Source of the DNA: JBCCFW01 sp039029535 | GTDB lineage: Bacteria > Acidobacteriota > JBCCFW01 | Assembly (NCBI GenBank): GCA_039029535.1 | Contig: JBCCFW010000006.1 | Coordinates: forward strand, 39,283 to 103,282 | Direction: 5' to 3' | Length of the DNA stretch: 64,000 nt | In this document: piece after piece, positions 33,912 through 42,345 of the stretch | Layout: each line of letters begins with the position of its first letter | Position numbering within the stretch: the first letter of the stretch is position 1 | Made by a program: the position numbers and the translations under genes | The notes under the pieces: model-generated | Database searches by the model: none | What the model saw: the letters and a program-made list of their open reading frames with translations, nothing else | What the model was told of the DNA's origin: nothing

Positions 33912-35780
33912 TCAGGCCGACTGAACGTCGGCCTGGCCGTAACCGCGCCCGTATTGGAAGCGACCGTAGTAGCGACGGTTGAAGGCCTGCTTCATGTCGA
34001 CCCCATTCAGGACGGCTCCAGCGACGCGAGCCCCCACTCCCTCGAGCCGCTTGGAGATGCGCGTGGCGGCGTCCCGATCGGTCTTGTCGTGCCTCAGGAC
34101 CAGCACGACGTCTTGCACGACGTCGGCCAGGACGAGGGCGTCGGAGACCGATCCAGCGGGCGGAGAGTCGACGATGAGCCAGTCGTGCTCGGCGCGCAGG
34201 GTGTCGAGGAGAGCGCGGAAACGCGGCATCCCCAGCACCTGCAAGGGGTTGGGCGGCAGCGGGCCCGTCGGCATCAGCGAAAGCCGCTGACCGAGCTCGA
34301 CCACGTGGTCGCGCCAGTCGTCGTTCTCGTCGGCGATGAGGTGCCGGGTGAGGCCGCCCTTGGCCTGACCGGCCATGGCGCCGGTGAGCCCGGGTCGTCG
34401 GAGGTCGCCGTCGAGGAGGAGCACGGACGAGCCAGTCGAGGCCAGGGCCCGGGCGAGCTGGAGCGAGACGCTCGACTTGCCCTCGGCCGGAGCCGTCGAC
34501 GTGATCAAGGCAGCGCCCTTTTGTCCTCCCGAGGCGAAGACCAGCCCCGTTCGGAGGGTCTGGTAGGCCTCCCGGCTGACCGCGTCGATCTCCTGCCCGT
34601 GCTTGGGGACCACCGCCAGGAGCGGCAGGCCCATCCCCTCCTCCACGTGCTCGATCGAGCGCACGGAGGTATCGAGGTGATCCCGGAACAGGAGGATGCC
34701 CGAACCGAAGCCGAGCCCCACGATGGCCGCCAGGGCCAGGTTGAGGCTCAGGCGCGGAGCGAAAGGACGTCGAGGCTCCACCGCAGGATCGAGCACGGCA
34801 CCCCGCGACTCCGCGAGCTGCGTGATGAGCGTGAGCTCCTGGATGGCCTCGAGCATGTTCTTCTGGATCTCTTCGTCGACCACGCGCTCGGGCTCGGCGA
34901 CGAACTGCGAGTCCTCGGTGGCACCACCGATGGCGGCGAGCTCCTTCTCGAGCCGATCCCTCAGCGCCGCCACGGCCTCGTTGATCTGGCTGCGCACCTC
35001 ACCGAGCTTGCGGTTGATCGCACGACGCTCGGGATGGTTGGGGCCGAAGATCGCCTCCTTCTCCCGAAGCTCGGTGCGGACCTCGCGCCACTGGTTCCGC
35101 AGGCTGTCGAAGCCGTCGCCCTCGGCCTCCTCGACCACCGTCAAGGTGAACACCTTGTCGGGATCGGGACGTCCCTCGAGCTCGGCGAGCTGATTGACGA
35201 GGAACTGCCGCCGGGCGCCACCGGTCGATCCGGCCGACGCCTTGAGACTCTCGACGCGGGCAGAGCCTCGCTCCCGCTGCGACTCGAGCGTGACGTCGCA
35301 ATAGGTGTCGACGACGGAGTTGGCCAGCAACGCGGCGCCCTCGGCGGAGAACCACACGGCTCTCACCCGGGCGACGTTGGTCTGCGGCACGCGCTCGACG
35401 CTCACCAGTCGACGGATGAGCTCGACTGGATCGCTGCTGTCCTGGAGATCGGGAAGCGCGTTGAGCAGGTCGTGTCGATCGAGCGCCTGCTGCAGGAGGC
35501 CCCGCGCCCGCATGCGGACGAACTCGGTCTTGAAGGCCTGGTCCTTGTCGAAGTACCCGCGCAGGTTGTCGCTCTCCCGCGCCGAGCCGAGCAGCCGACC
35601 ACTGGACAGCCGGATCTCGAGCATCGCGGTCGCGCGATAGCGCTTCTTGACCGTGAAGGTGACGGCCACCGCGATGGCGGACGTCAGCAGCACGCAGAGG
35701 AAGAGCACCCAGCGACCACGCCAGAGGATGCCGGCGTAGTCCCAGGTGGTGGCTTGGCGACCCTGCTCCGGACTGCTCAC
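33912..35780 (-). CDS. wzc: Wzc-like polysaccharide copolymerase and tyrosine autokinase
   Basis: The 622-aa protein has an N-terminal Wzz domain (two transmembrane helices, about 20-45 and 350-375, flanking a periplasmic coiled-coil loop) and a C-terminal BY-kinase. Walker A reads TAPAEGKSS (about 430), Walker A' LLDGDLRRPG (about 458) and Walker B WLIVDSPP (about 538). The C-terminal Tyr cluster NRRYYGRFQYGRGYG (about 607-618) gives four autophosphorylation candidates. Such proteins control chain length and couple Wzy polymerisation to the outer-membrane channel. It follows the wza-like gene by 3 bp, an operon arrangement typical of Wzx/Wzy systems. Confidence 0.9.
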   Translation of the reverse strand: MSSPEQGRQATTWDYAGILWRGRWVLFLCVLLTSAIAVAVTFTVKKRYRATAMLEIRLSSGRLLGSARESDNLRGYFDKDQAFKTEFVRMRARGLLQQALDRHDLLNALPDLQDSSDPVELIRRLVSVERVPQTNVARVRAVWFSAEGAALLANSVVDTYCDVTLESQRERGSARVESLKASAGSTGGARRQFLVNQLAELEGRPDPDKVFTLTVVEEAEGDGFDSLRNQWREVRTELREKEAIFGPNHPERRAINRKLGEVRSQINEAVAALRDRLEKELAAIGGATEDSQFVAEPERVVDEEIQKNMLEAIQELTLITQLAESRGAVLDPAVEPRRPFAPRLSLNLALAAIVGLGFGSGILLFRDHLDTSVRSIEHVEEGMGLPLLAVVPKHGQEIDAVSREAYQTLRTGLVFASGGQKGAALITSTAPAEGKSSVSLQLARALASTGSSVLLLDGDLRRPGLTGAMAGQAKGGLTRHLIADENDDWRDHVVELGQRLSLMPTGPLPPNPLQVLGMPRFRALLDTLRAEHDWLIVDSPPAGSVSDALVLADVVQDVVLVLRHDKTDRDAATRISKRLEGVGARVAGAVLNGVDMKQAFNRRYYGRFQYGRGYGQADVQSA

Positions 35781-35783
35781 CGA

Positions 35784-36854
35784 TCAGATCTTTCTCTTGG
35801 GCACGAAGATGCGGTCACCCGGCTCGAGCGGGACGTCGGGATTCCCGCTGCGCACGATGTCTTGAACGTTGATCACCGTGAGCTGGCTGCCGCGAGTCAG
35901 GTGCACCTTCTTGAGGTTGCCCGGGAAGATGTCGGTCTCGACACCACCGGCGACCATCACGGCATCCGACACGGTCATCCCCTCTTCCCAGTCGTAGCGT
36001 CCCGGCGTGGTCACGTGACCACCGACGGTCACCTTGTCACGAATGAACGGAGCAACGATGACGTCGCCGGGAAGGATCTCCGGCGGCCAGGCGTCGTTGC
36101 TCTCGAGCTCCTTGAGCTGCACCGGGATCCGACGCTGACCCTGGGCACGAAGGATGGTCAGCTTGCGCGGGGGCGGGCTGTCCTTGCGGAACCCACCGGC
36201 GAGGGCGAGGGCGGTCATGAGATGAGTGCCCTCCTCCAGCGGGTAGCAGTCGGGCTTGTCGACGCTGCCGCTGATGCAGAAGCGATCCGCGTGCGGCACG
36301 TCGATGGTGTCACGTGACTGGATCGAGAGGTCGGCGCGGCGCGCCGCCTGCGGGTCCGGCCCGAACAGCACGTCGCGACTGATGCTGACGATCTCGCCCG
36401 CGTGCCGTCGCACCTGGATGGCGGGGCCGGCCTTCTCGGCATCGATGCCACCCGCCAGGGCGAGCATCTCGGTCAGCGTCGTCGGTCCGCTGAGATAGTG
36501 GAGCAGCGGCTGAGACACGGCGCCCTGGACCGACACGGGCTGGCTGCCGTACTCGGAGACGTTCACCGCCACCGTCGGCTTGTTGAAGATGCCTCCCTCG
36601 CGCAATCGCCGACGGATCTCGTCGGAGATGCTCGACGTCGGCATGCCGGCCACCTTGACGCGTCCGACCGAGACGACGTCGATGTGGCCGTCGCTGGGAA
36701 CCTGGAGGTCTTGGTCGCTACCGACCCCCTCCCCACCACCGCTTGCGCGGATCGACACGGCGAGGACGTCTCCGGGGCCGACCAGGTAACTGCCCTGGGC
36801 GTGGGCCGATGCGGCCAGGGTCAGGCAGAGGAAGGTGAGCAAGCTCGAACGCAT
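35784..36854 (-). CDS. wza: Wza-like polysaccharide export protein
   Basis: This 356-aa exported protein has a Poly_export N-terminal domain (GSYLVGPGDVLAVSIR, about 23-38; PSDGHIDVVSVGRVKVAG) followed by repeated SLBB domains (YGSQPVSVQGAV, TLTEMLALAGGID, VTVGGHVTTPGRYDW). Export proteins of this type form the outer-membrane channel for capsule or exopolysaccharide. The signal peptide seems to end AHA-Q and lacks a lipobox Cys, unlike E. coli Wza, which is acylated. ATG 36854 is chosen because the signal peptide starts there. It is the first gene of the unit with wzc. Confidence 0.85.
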   Translation of the reverse strand: MRSSLLTFLCLTLAASAHAQGSYLVGPGDVLAVSIRASGGGEGVGSDQDLQVPSDGHIDVVSVGRVKVAGMPTSSISDEIRRRLREGGIFNKPTVAVNVSEYGSQPVSVQGAVSQPLLHYLSGPTTLTEMLALAGGIDAEKAGPAIQVRRHAGEIVSISRDVLFGPDPQAARRADLSIQSRDTIDVPHADRFCISGSVDKPDCYPLEEGTHLMTALALAGGFRKDSPPPRKLTILRAQGQRRIPVQLKELESNDAWPPEILPGDVIVAPFIRDKVTVGGHVTTPGRYDWEEGMTVSDAVMVAGGVETDIFPGNLKKVHLTRGSQLTVINVQDIVRSGNPDVPLEPGDRIFVPKRKI

Positions 36855-37117
36855 GGCAGGGAGTCCACTGGATGGTGGTTGCGGTGGGAGCGGACGACCG
36901 ATCATGACAGGCCGGGCGCCTGATGCCATCAGGGCATGTTCAGCGTACCTGGCCCCCTCGCCGAGAGGCCAGTCGAGACGGGCGAGCACCCGACCGCGAC
37001 CTCCCCCATCAACCGGACCGCCGGAGGCTCCAAGTACCTGAGAAGACGCCGGAGCCTACATGAAGTCGGGCCACTCGTGGGAGCGGAATCTCGACGAAGA
37101 GGCTCCAAGACAGAACA
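36855..37117. other. Upstream region of the wza-wzc unit
   Basis: This 263-bp stretch, between the wza start and the terminator of the barrel gene, should carry the wza-wzc promoter. A short palindrome CCTGATGCCATCAGG at 36919-36933 could be an operator. A longer inverted repeat, GGCTCC/GGAGCC, is seen at about 37026-37052. I could not pick out complete promoter boxes, and no coding frame is supported. Confidence 0.35.
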
Positions 37118-37147
37118 AAGGGGGTGATGCCGAAGCATCACCCCCTT
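37117..37147 (-). terminator. Rho-independent terminator of the barrel gene
   Basis: On the minus strand a 13-bp stem (AAGGGGGTGATGC and its complement) is capped by a UUCG tetraloop closed by C-G. It lies 36 bp after the stop and is followed by a U-rich tract (TTTGTTCTGTCTT). This is the clearest intrinsic terminator in the window and faces the gene at 37183. Confidence 0.85.
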
Positions 37148-37182
37148 GCGCCGGACCCGAGGGCCCGGAGACCGAAGCCGGA

Positions 37183-38487
37183 CTAGAAGCCGAGCTGGGC
37201 CTGGAAGATGATCAGGTTGTCCGTGTAGCCGAAGCCGACCAGGTTGGACTCACGCTCCTCGTAGCGGTAGTTGAACCGCAGCGAGAGGTGCTCGAGCGGG
37301 TGGTAACCGAGCTCGGCGCGGAGCGACGTGATGTCGTCCTCGCGCTCGGAGAAGCCACCACGGCCGGTCGGAGCGAGCTGGTCGTAGGTGTTGCGCTGGA
37401 AGGCGCCCTTGAGCGACCAGAAGACACGACCACCCTGCGGCTGCTGGGTGAAGGTCACCGCACCACGGTTGGACACGTAGTAGGTGTTCCAGACAGGGCT
37501 ACCGCCGACATCAGTGGCGAAGCCAGAGAAGTTGACGTTGCGGTTCGCGCTGAAGGCGAGCTTGGAGTAGCGCGAGAAGGCCTTGGTGATGGCCGCATCG
37601 AGCGTGACGCCGTCCCAGTCCGCGTTGTTACCGGCGTTCTGGTCGTAGTCGAGGCTCGCGAAGCCGATCTTGGCCGAACCGGTCGTCGTGCGACCGAGCT
37701 CACCGGCGAAGCCGAAGTGGACACCGAGACGGTTCGAGTTGGGGTCGACACCGTTCGGGATGCCCGCGGTGGAGCGGAGAGCGCCAGTCGGAGTCTGGCT
37801 CGTGTCGGCGAAGCTGATGCCGACGACGAAACGCGACAGCGGCGTGAACTTGTAGGCGTACTCGGCGCCGAAGGTGGTCTCGTTCAGCTCGAACCAGGAC
37901 GGAGCCGAGGTGGCCAGGTCATCCCAGTTGGAGTCGAAGCGACCGACGCTGATGGTCGCGCCCTGGGTGCTGCCTTCCCAGTTGAAGTCGACGTTGAGGC
38001 GGTTGCTCCAGAAACGCGAACCAGCGCGGTTGAGAAGCTCACCACGGTTCGGGTCGATGGAGTCGACTTCGAGGCTGCCCAGCGCGTACGAGTTGGCGAT
38101 GTCGACGGAGAACACCGACGAGCCATGCAGGTGCGCCTGGAGATCGAAGAAGTGAGACGTGCTGTCCTGGAGATCGAAGCTCCCCTGGTTGACGTTCACG
38201 TTGCGGTACTGCGGCGAGTACTCCAAGCGGAGGTTGTGCCGAGCACCGGGAATCTCGAGAGCAAAGTTGGCGCGCGCCAAGAAGCTGTCGGCGCTGACCT
38301 CGTTGAACTCCGAGAGGAAGAAGTTGTCGTCGTGCTGGTAAACCAGCTCGAGCGACGGGTAGAAGATGGCGTGACTGCTCTGGATGCCTTCCAAGGCCTG
38401 AGCCTCGGGGTTGGCAACGAGAACCAGGGCGGCGGTAGCGACACCGGCGACGACGGCCGACCTCGTCCTAGACCAGCTAGCGAACAT
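37183..38487 (-). CDS. Outer-membrane beta-barrel protein
   Basis: This 434-aa protein has a signal peptide (about 1-31, ending AQA-LEG) and then about 400 residues of alternating polar/apolar strands with short turns, ending in Phe (QAQLGF), the usual outer-membrane signature. It resembles BBP2-type porins that accompany exopolysaccharide loci. Such barrels are thought to aid export or anchoring of the polymer, but the role is not established here. ATG 38487 has AAGGAGGA nearby and is preferred over the long upstream frame. It is a single unit with its own promoter and strong terminator. Confidence 0.85.
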   Translation of the reverse strand: MFASWSRTRSAVVAGVATAALVLVANPEAQALEGIQSSHAIFYPSLELVYQHDDNFFLSEFNEVSADSFLARANFALEIPGARHNLRLEYSPQYRNVNVNQGSFDLQDSTSHFFDLQAHLHGSSVFSVDIANSYALGSLEVDSIDPNRGELLNRAGSRFWSNRLNVDFNWEGSTQGATISVGRFDSNWDDLATSAPSWFELNETTFGAEYAYKFTPLSRFVVGISFADTSQTPTGALRSTAGIPNGVDPNSNRLGVHFGFAGELGRTTTGSAKIGFASLDYDQNAGNNADWDGVTLDAAITKAFSRYSKLAFSANRNVNFSGFATDVGGSPVWNTYYVSNRGAVTFTQQPQGGRVFWSLKGAFQRNTYDQLAPTGRGGFSEREDDITSLRAELGYHPLEHLSLRFNYRYEERESNLVGFGYTDNLIIFQAQLGF

Positions 38488-38594
38488 CAAGTCCTCCTTG
38501 CGGACGCGAACACCCCAGGCAGTCAGTGGCCGGGTTTCTCGTAAGCCTTGACGAATCAGGCAGTTGCGTCTGTCTGGCAAGCGATTCGGTGCCA

Positions 38595-38624
38595 ACTCTA
38601 TCCGAGGTCTTCGGAGGGTGTCAA
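38595..38624 (-). promoter_or_regulatory. Sigma-70-type promoter of the barrel gene
   Basis: On the minus strand TTGACA (38619-38624) is followed after 18 bp by TAGAGT (38595-38600). Transcription would begin near 38588, leaving a leader of about 100 nt. The region is clearly AT-richer than the surroundings. Confidence 0.6.
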
Positions 38625-38756
38625 GGCCGTTCTCGACACTTCCTAGGACCTTTTTTCGAGCTTTTGGGGATCGACGCAATCACGCTTCTCTCAATGCGTT
38701 GCAAGGCCTACTTCGGGAGCCGAAAACCACGCCCCGAAGTGACTCTCCAAGCTCCG

Positions 38757-39887
38757 TCAACCGATGCGATTCAGGATTTCTTCGTGCTCGGAGGAGTGGA
38801 GGCCTAGAAAACGGGGCAAAACGCTCATTCGGCGTTGCCAGGAACGCAGCATCGAGGGCTCCAGGGCCCCGAGACGAGCCAGACAATCGTCACGACGTCG
38901 CAGGTCGAGACGCAGGCCGACGTCCCACTCTTCGAAACGCCGCGCATCAGGCGTTCCTTCCTGCAACACGACGGGACGCGCGAAGTGAAGGGCCTCATAG
39001 CCGCGTGTCGCACGGGCCCAAAGCGCGTTGCTCTTCCCGTGGAGATGTGCGGCCCAGCACAGGTCGATGGGTTCCATCAGCTCGGCGAGGTCCTCCGGGC
39101 TGCGGTAAGGCCCCTCCCATCGGAACCCCGGCGTCGTCTCGAGCTCGGCTTCCGTGATCACCGGTGGGCACGCCACGCCTCGGACGTGCACCTCGAAACG
39201 ATCCGGCCAGCGCGTCACGAGCTCTCGCAGCAGCTCCAAGCTGCGTCGACAACGCAGCAGCCCGTGCCAGCCGATGCGCAGGCGCCCCTCCCCCCTCGCC
39301 GTGAACGGGGCCGGCGACAGCGGACCGCCGAGCGGCTGCATCAGCTTGTTCTCAATCACCATCAATTGCGATGGTTGCAAGCCCTGCTGCTCCACGAACC
39401 AGCTCTCGGCGAACTCCGGCGACGTCGTCACGACGCAGCGCGCCCGACGGAGGACGAAGCGCTCGAGCCAGCGCAGGACCCACCCGGACGGTCCGGAACG
39501 GAGCAGCGGCTCGCGCACGTCGGCGACCTCCACCACCAACGGCGGCGGCGCAGGCAACCCCCTCCCGGCCAACCAAGCTAGGAGACCGAGGTCGGAGCCG
39601 AAGGCCATCACCGCTCGGGCGTGGCGCAGCTCGCGACGGATCCGGGGCAGGGCGCGAAGGTAGGGACCCAGCCTTCGCAGCAGACGCCCTTCCTCCACCA
39701 GCCCGAGCCGCTCGACGCGGGGAGGCCAGCCCTCGACCACGCCTGTCTCTCGTTCGAAGCCCAGGGAGACGGTGCTGGCGCCGGCTCGCTCCAGCAGGGC
39801 CCGCCGCTTCATCAGACGCGCGTCGCCGAGCACCGGCAGGAGCAGGACGACGGGAAGCGGCGTCGCCCTGGGCCGGCCCTGCGTCAC
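38757..39887 (-). CDS. Glycosyltransferase (GT4-like)
   Basis: The 376-aa protein shows a two-domain GT-B layout: an N-terminal domain starting PLPVVLLLPVLGDARLMKR, and a C-terminal domain with RIGWHGLLRCRRSLELL (about 234), GFRWEGPYRSPEDLAELM and a GYEALHFARPVVLQEG segment typical of the donor-binding end. It is likely to transfer a sugar in exopolysaccharide repeat-unit assembly. It starts at GTG 39887 in the stop codon of the preceding gene (GTGA). It is the last gene of a six-gene chain. Confidence 0.75.
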   Translation of the reverse strand: MTQGRPRATPLPVVLLLPVLGDARLMKRRALLERAGASTVSLGFERETGVVEGWPPRVERLGLVEEGRLLRRLGPYLRALPRIRRELRHARAVMAFGSDLGLLAWLAGRGLPAPPPLVVEVADVREPLLRSGPSGWVLRWLERFVLRRARCVVTTSPEFAESWFVEQQGLQPSQLMVIENKLMQPLGGPLSPAPFTARGEGRLRIGWHGLLRCRRSLELLRELVTRWPDRFEVHVRGVACPPVITEAELETTPGFRWEGPYRSPEDLAELMEPIDLCWAAHLHGKSNALWARATRGYEALHFARPVVLQEGTPDARRFEEWDVGLRLDLRRRDDCLARLGALEPSMLRSWQRRMSVLPRFLGLHSSEHEEILNRIG

Positions 39888-41233
39888 GAAGCGATCTCGA
39901 CGGCCTCGTGCTGCCGACGTCGGAAGAGCGCGGCCAACCCGAGGCCCATCCAGGCCATGAGCGGAACGGCGAAGGGCAGGAAGTAACGCGGCTCGGCGTG
40001 CAGGGGAAGGTGCGAGACGAGACCGACGAAGGGCACCGACCCGACGCACCAGGCGGCGACCCGCAGCGAGGCCTCACCCGAACGCAGGCCGACCCAGGCG
40101 CCCCAACCGACGAGGCCCCAGAAGAGCGGAGTCCATCCCAGGGTGAAGAGGAGATGGAACGGACGCTCGCTCAACGCGCGAAACGCCGCTCGGATGGCGC
40201 CGGACTGTCGCGGCAGACCCGGGTTCTCGTTGCGAACGCGTTCGAGCTGCTCACGCAGGCCGACACCGCCCGGCCACAGCGGCCCCGGGTGCAGGGAGAG
40301 CAGGACGGGAATGCGCTTGAGACAGCCGAGCCCCCAGGTCACCGGCTGGGCGCGGATCAGCTCCAGGGCGCGACGTCGTCGCTCCGCGTCGCGCTGACCG
40401 GGGTTGGGCCAGTACGTCGCCGAGTGCCCTTCCTGCGCGGAGATGTTGCGGTCGCCGTAGGGAGCGTCCGGTCCGGACACGGACTCGCCGAAGCCTTGCA
40501 GCAAGTTGTTGCCGAGCCCGCAGGTCACGAAGAAGCCGTCGGCCACGCGTGCGTTGCGAGCGCCCCAGCTCAACGCCAGCGTGAGGAACACGACCACGAA
40601 CGGCAGCATCGTGCGCGCGATCTCCTTCGACGGCACGCGCAGCCCGAGCAGGGCCAGCCAGGTCGCCGGCGCGACGATCATGTTGTCGGGACGCAAGACC
40701 GCGGCCAGCACGCCGAGCAACGCGAGCTCGATGCCACGACGCCAGGTCCGCTCCTCGACGAAGCGGAAGGTGGCCAGGGTGACGAGGACGAGCGCGAGAC
40801 CGCAGCACCCCGTCTCCAGGAGCTCGCCGTCGCTGCGCCACCACGGCGGCCACAGCGCGTGAAGCAGCCCCGTCGCCCAGCCGACCCACTCCCCTCCGAG
40901 CCGACGGCCCAGGAGGACGAGAAGGACCGAGGTCGCTCCGCCGATGAGACAGTGCAGCGGACGCAGGGCCACGGTCTCTTCGCCGACCAGCGCGCGGAAG
41001 AAGAAGAGCAGCACGGGATAGCCCGGCAAGCGCTCGACGTAGGGGATGACTTCACCCGAGCTGCTCACCCACAAGGTGAAGCCGCGTCCCTCGGCGAGGA
41101 AGCGAGCGACCAGCAGGTACTTGCTGGTGAGCCCCTGCATGGCCGGCGTCGGATCGACGACGAACCAGTACAACCAGCGAGCCAACGCCGACAGCAGCCC
41201 CAGGCCGAGCAATGAGATCCAGGGGCGCTTCAT
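39884..41233 (-). CDS. Membrane glycosyltransferase, GT-C/PMT type
   Basis: This 449-aa protein has about ten transmembrane segments. The first luminal loop has an Asp near residue 27 (VVDPTPAMQGLTSKYLLVARFL), the position of the catalytic Asp in GT-C enzymes, followed by the RLPGYPVLLFFF pattern seen in ArnT/PMT-like proteins. These enzymes use a lipid-linked sugar on the outer face of the inner membrane to modify a glycan or lipid. It is coupled by 4 bp to the nucleotidyltransferase-like gene before it and to the GT4-like gene after it. Confidence 0.75.
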   Translation of the reverse strand: MKRPWISLLGLGLLSALARWLYWFVVDPTPAMQGLTSKYLLVARFLAEGRGFTLWVSSSGEVIPYVERLPGYPVLLFFFRALVGEETVALRPLHCLIGGATSVLLVLLGRRLGGEWVGWATGLLHALWPPWWRSDGELLETGCCGLALVLVTLATFRFVEERTWRRGIELALLGVLAAVLRPDNMIVAPATWLALLGLRVPSKEIARTMLPFVVVFLTLALSWGARNARVADGFFVTCGLGNNLLQGFGESVSGPDAPYGDRNISAQEGHSATYWPNPGQRDAERRRRALELIRAQPVTWGLGCLKRIPVLLSLHPGPLWPGGVGLREQLERVRNENPGLPRQSGAIRAAFRALSERPFHLLFTLGWTPLFWGLVGWGAWVGLRSGEASLRVAAWCVGSVPFVGLVSHLPLHAEPRYFLPFAVPLMAWMGLGLAALFRRRQHEAVEIAS

Positions 41234-42345
41234 CGTCGAGCTCGCAAGAGCGCGAGGGCGTGACGCCCCACGCGTGACGCCGTGCCGCCCAGGCTTCGTT
41301 CCGACGACGTCCCCAGGACGCCCCGGACCAGTGCTCGAGCCGAGGTCAGGGAGCGCTCGTGCCAGAGCGCCGCCGAGAAGCGACGAGTCAGTCGGCGCGG
41401 TCGCGGTGTTCCGTCCTCCGCGAGCCCCCGCACGAGCTCACCGTTCGACAGGCGCAGGGCGAGAGCTCTCCGCCAGGGCGCCGCCCGTGGCGCGACGGCC
41501 TTCGGCCAGGCGGGAGCCCCGGCCACGCCGGCCAGTGTCCACGTGGATCGCGCCAGCGCGCCGAGCCCGCGTCGATCGGCCTCGTCGCAGAGCTCGGCGA
41601 CGCCCTCCTCCCCACGCTCGTCGACGAGACGACGGGAGAGCAGGGCGAGATCGCGCAGCGTCGGCCAGGTCTTGGCGCCGTCCTGCTCGAACAAGATCAG
41701 GTGAAAAGATTGCAAGAGAAAAGCATCCACGAGACCGGGAAGCTGAAGCCCCGGCACGCCCGCCTCGACACCGCGTTCGAAGAAGCGCCCGACCTGCAGG
41801 TCGAAGGGATGAGGCGGGGGGAAGAGATCGAGGTGCAGCTCGAGACAGAGTCCCTCTCCCCCGTCGACGCCGCCCGTCTCGAGACGCCACACGGTGTGCA
41901 AGGCGGTGTCGTGACCGGTACGGCGAAAGCCGGCCGTCGTCAGGGCCGCCTCGGCCGGTGCCACCTGCTCGGGCAGGACGACCAGGTCGAGATCGGACAT
42001 GGGTCGGCGACCCAGCTCACCGTGGGTGAGCCGCACCACGGCCTCGCCCTTGTAGAGCTGAGCGACGACGCCCTCGGCATGCAGCGCCGCACCGACGCGC
42101 TCGACCGCCGCACGACGTCTCCGTCCCAACACCTCCACCCGTCCCCGCTCGATCGCAAGACGCGTCTGCGCCTCCATCGAGAGCGCCTTCCGCGCCGGCA
42201 GGGCCGACAGCTCCGGCACGAGACGACGCTCGGTCAGGAACTCGAGCCAGGCCTCCTCCTCCGACGTGCTGAGCGGCTCGAGCGTCTCGTCGTTCAGGGC
42301 CCGACGGGTGAGCTCTCCCAGCGGGCTCAGGCGAGGACTCGTCAC
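41230..42345 (-). CDS. PF14907-type nucleotidyltransferase-like protein
   Basis: A 371-aa protein starts at GTG 42345 (GTGA overlap with the Wzy-like gene). The pattern LYKGEAVVRLTHGELGRRPMSDLDLVV near residue 115-140 fits the nucleotidyltransferase fold of family PF14907, with the DLD metal site. A helical C-terminal part follows. Members occur widely in surface-polysaccharide and some peptide-natural-product loci, but the substrate is unknown. The frame runs 395 codons further upstream with no supported start; that part shadows the Wzy-like gene. Family membership was judged by eye. Confidence 0.7.
   Translation of the reverse strand: MTSPRLSPLGELTRRALNDETLEPLSTSEEEAWLEFLTERRLVPELSALPARKALSMEAQTRLAIERGRVEVLGRRRRAAVERVGAALHAEGVVAQLYKGEAVVRLTHGELGRRPMSDLDLVVLPEQVAPAEAALTTAGFRRTGHDTALHTVWRLETGGVDGGEGLCLELHLDLFPPPHPFDLQVGRFFERGVEAGVPGLQLPGLVDAFLLQSFHLILFEQDGAKTWPTLRDLALLSRRLVDERGEEGVAELCDEADRRGLGALARSTWTLAGVAGAPAWPKAVAPRAAPWRRALALRLSNGELVRGLAEDGTPRPRRLTRRFSAALWHERSLTSARALVRGVLGTSSERSLGGTASRVGRHALALLRARR

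Noticed and set aside
38578..38595. Sigma-54-like TGGCAC and TTGC on the minus strand before the barrel gene
   Set aside because: The GG and GC doublets are 13 bases apart instead of 10, while a good sigma-70 promoter overlaps the region.
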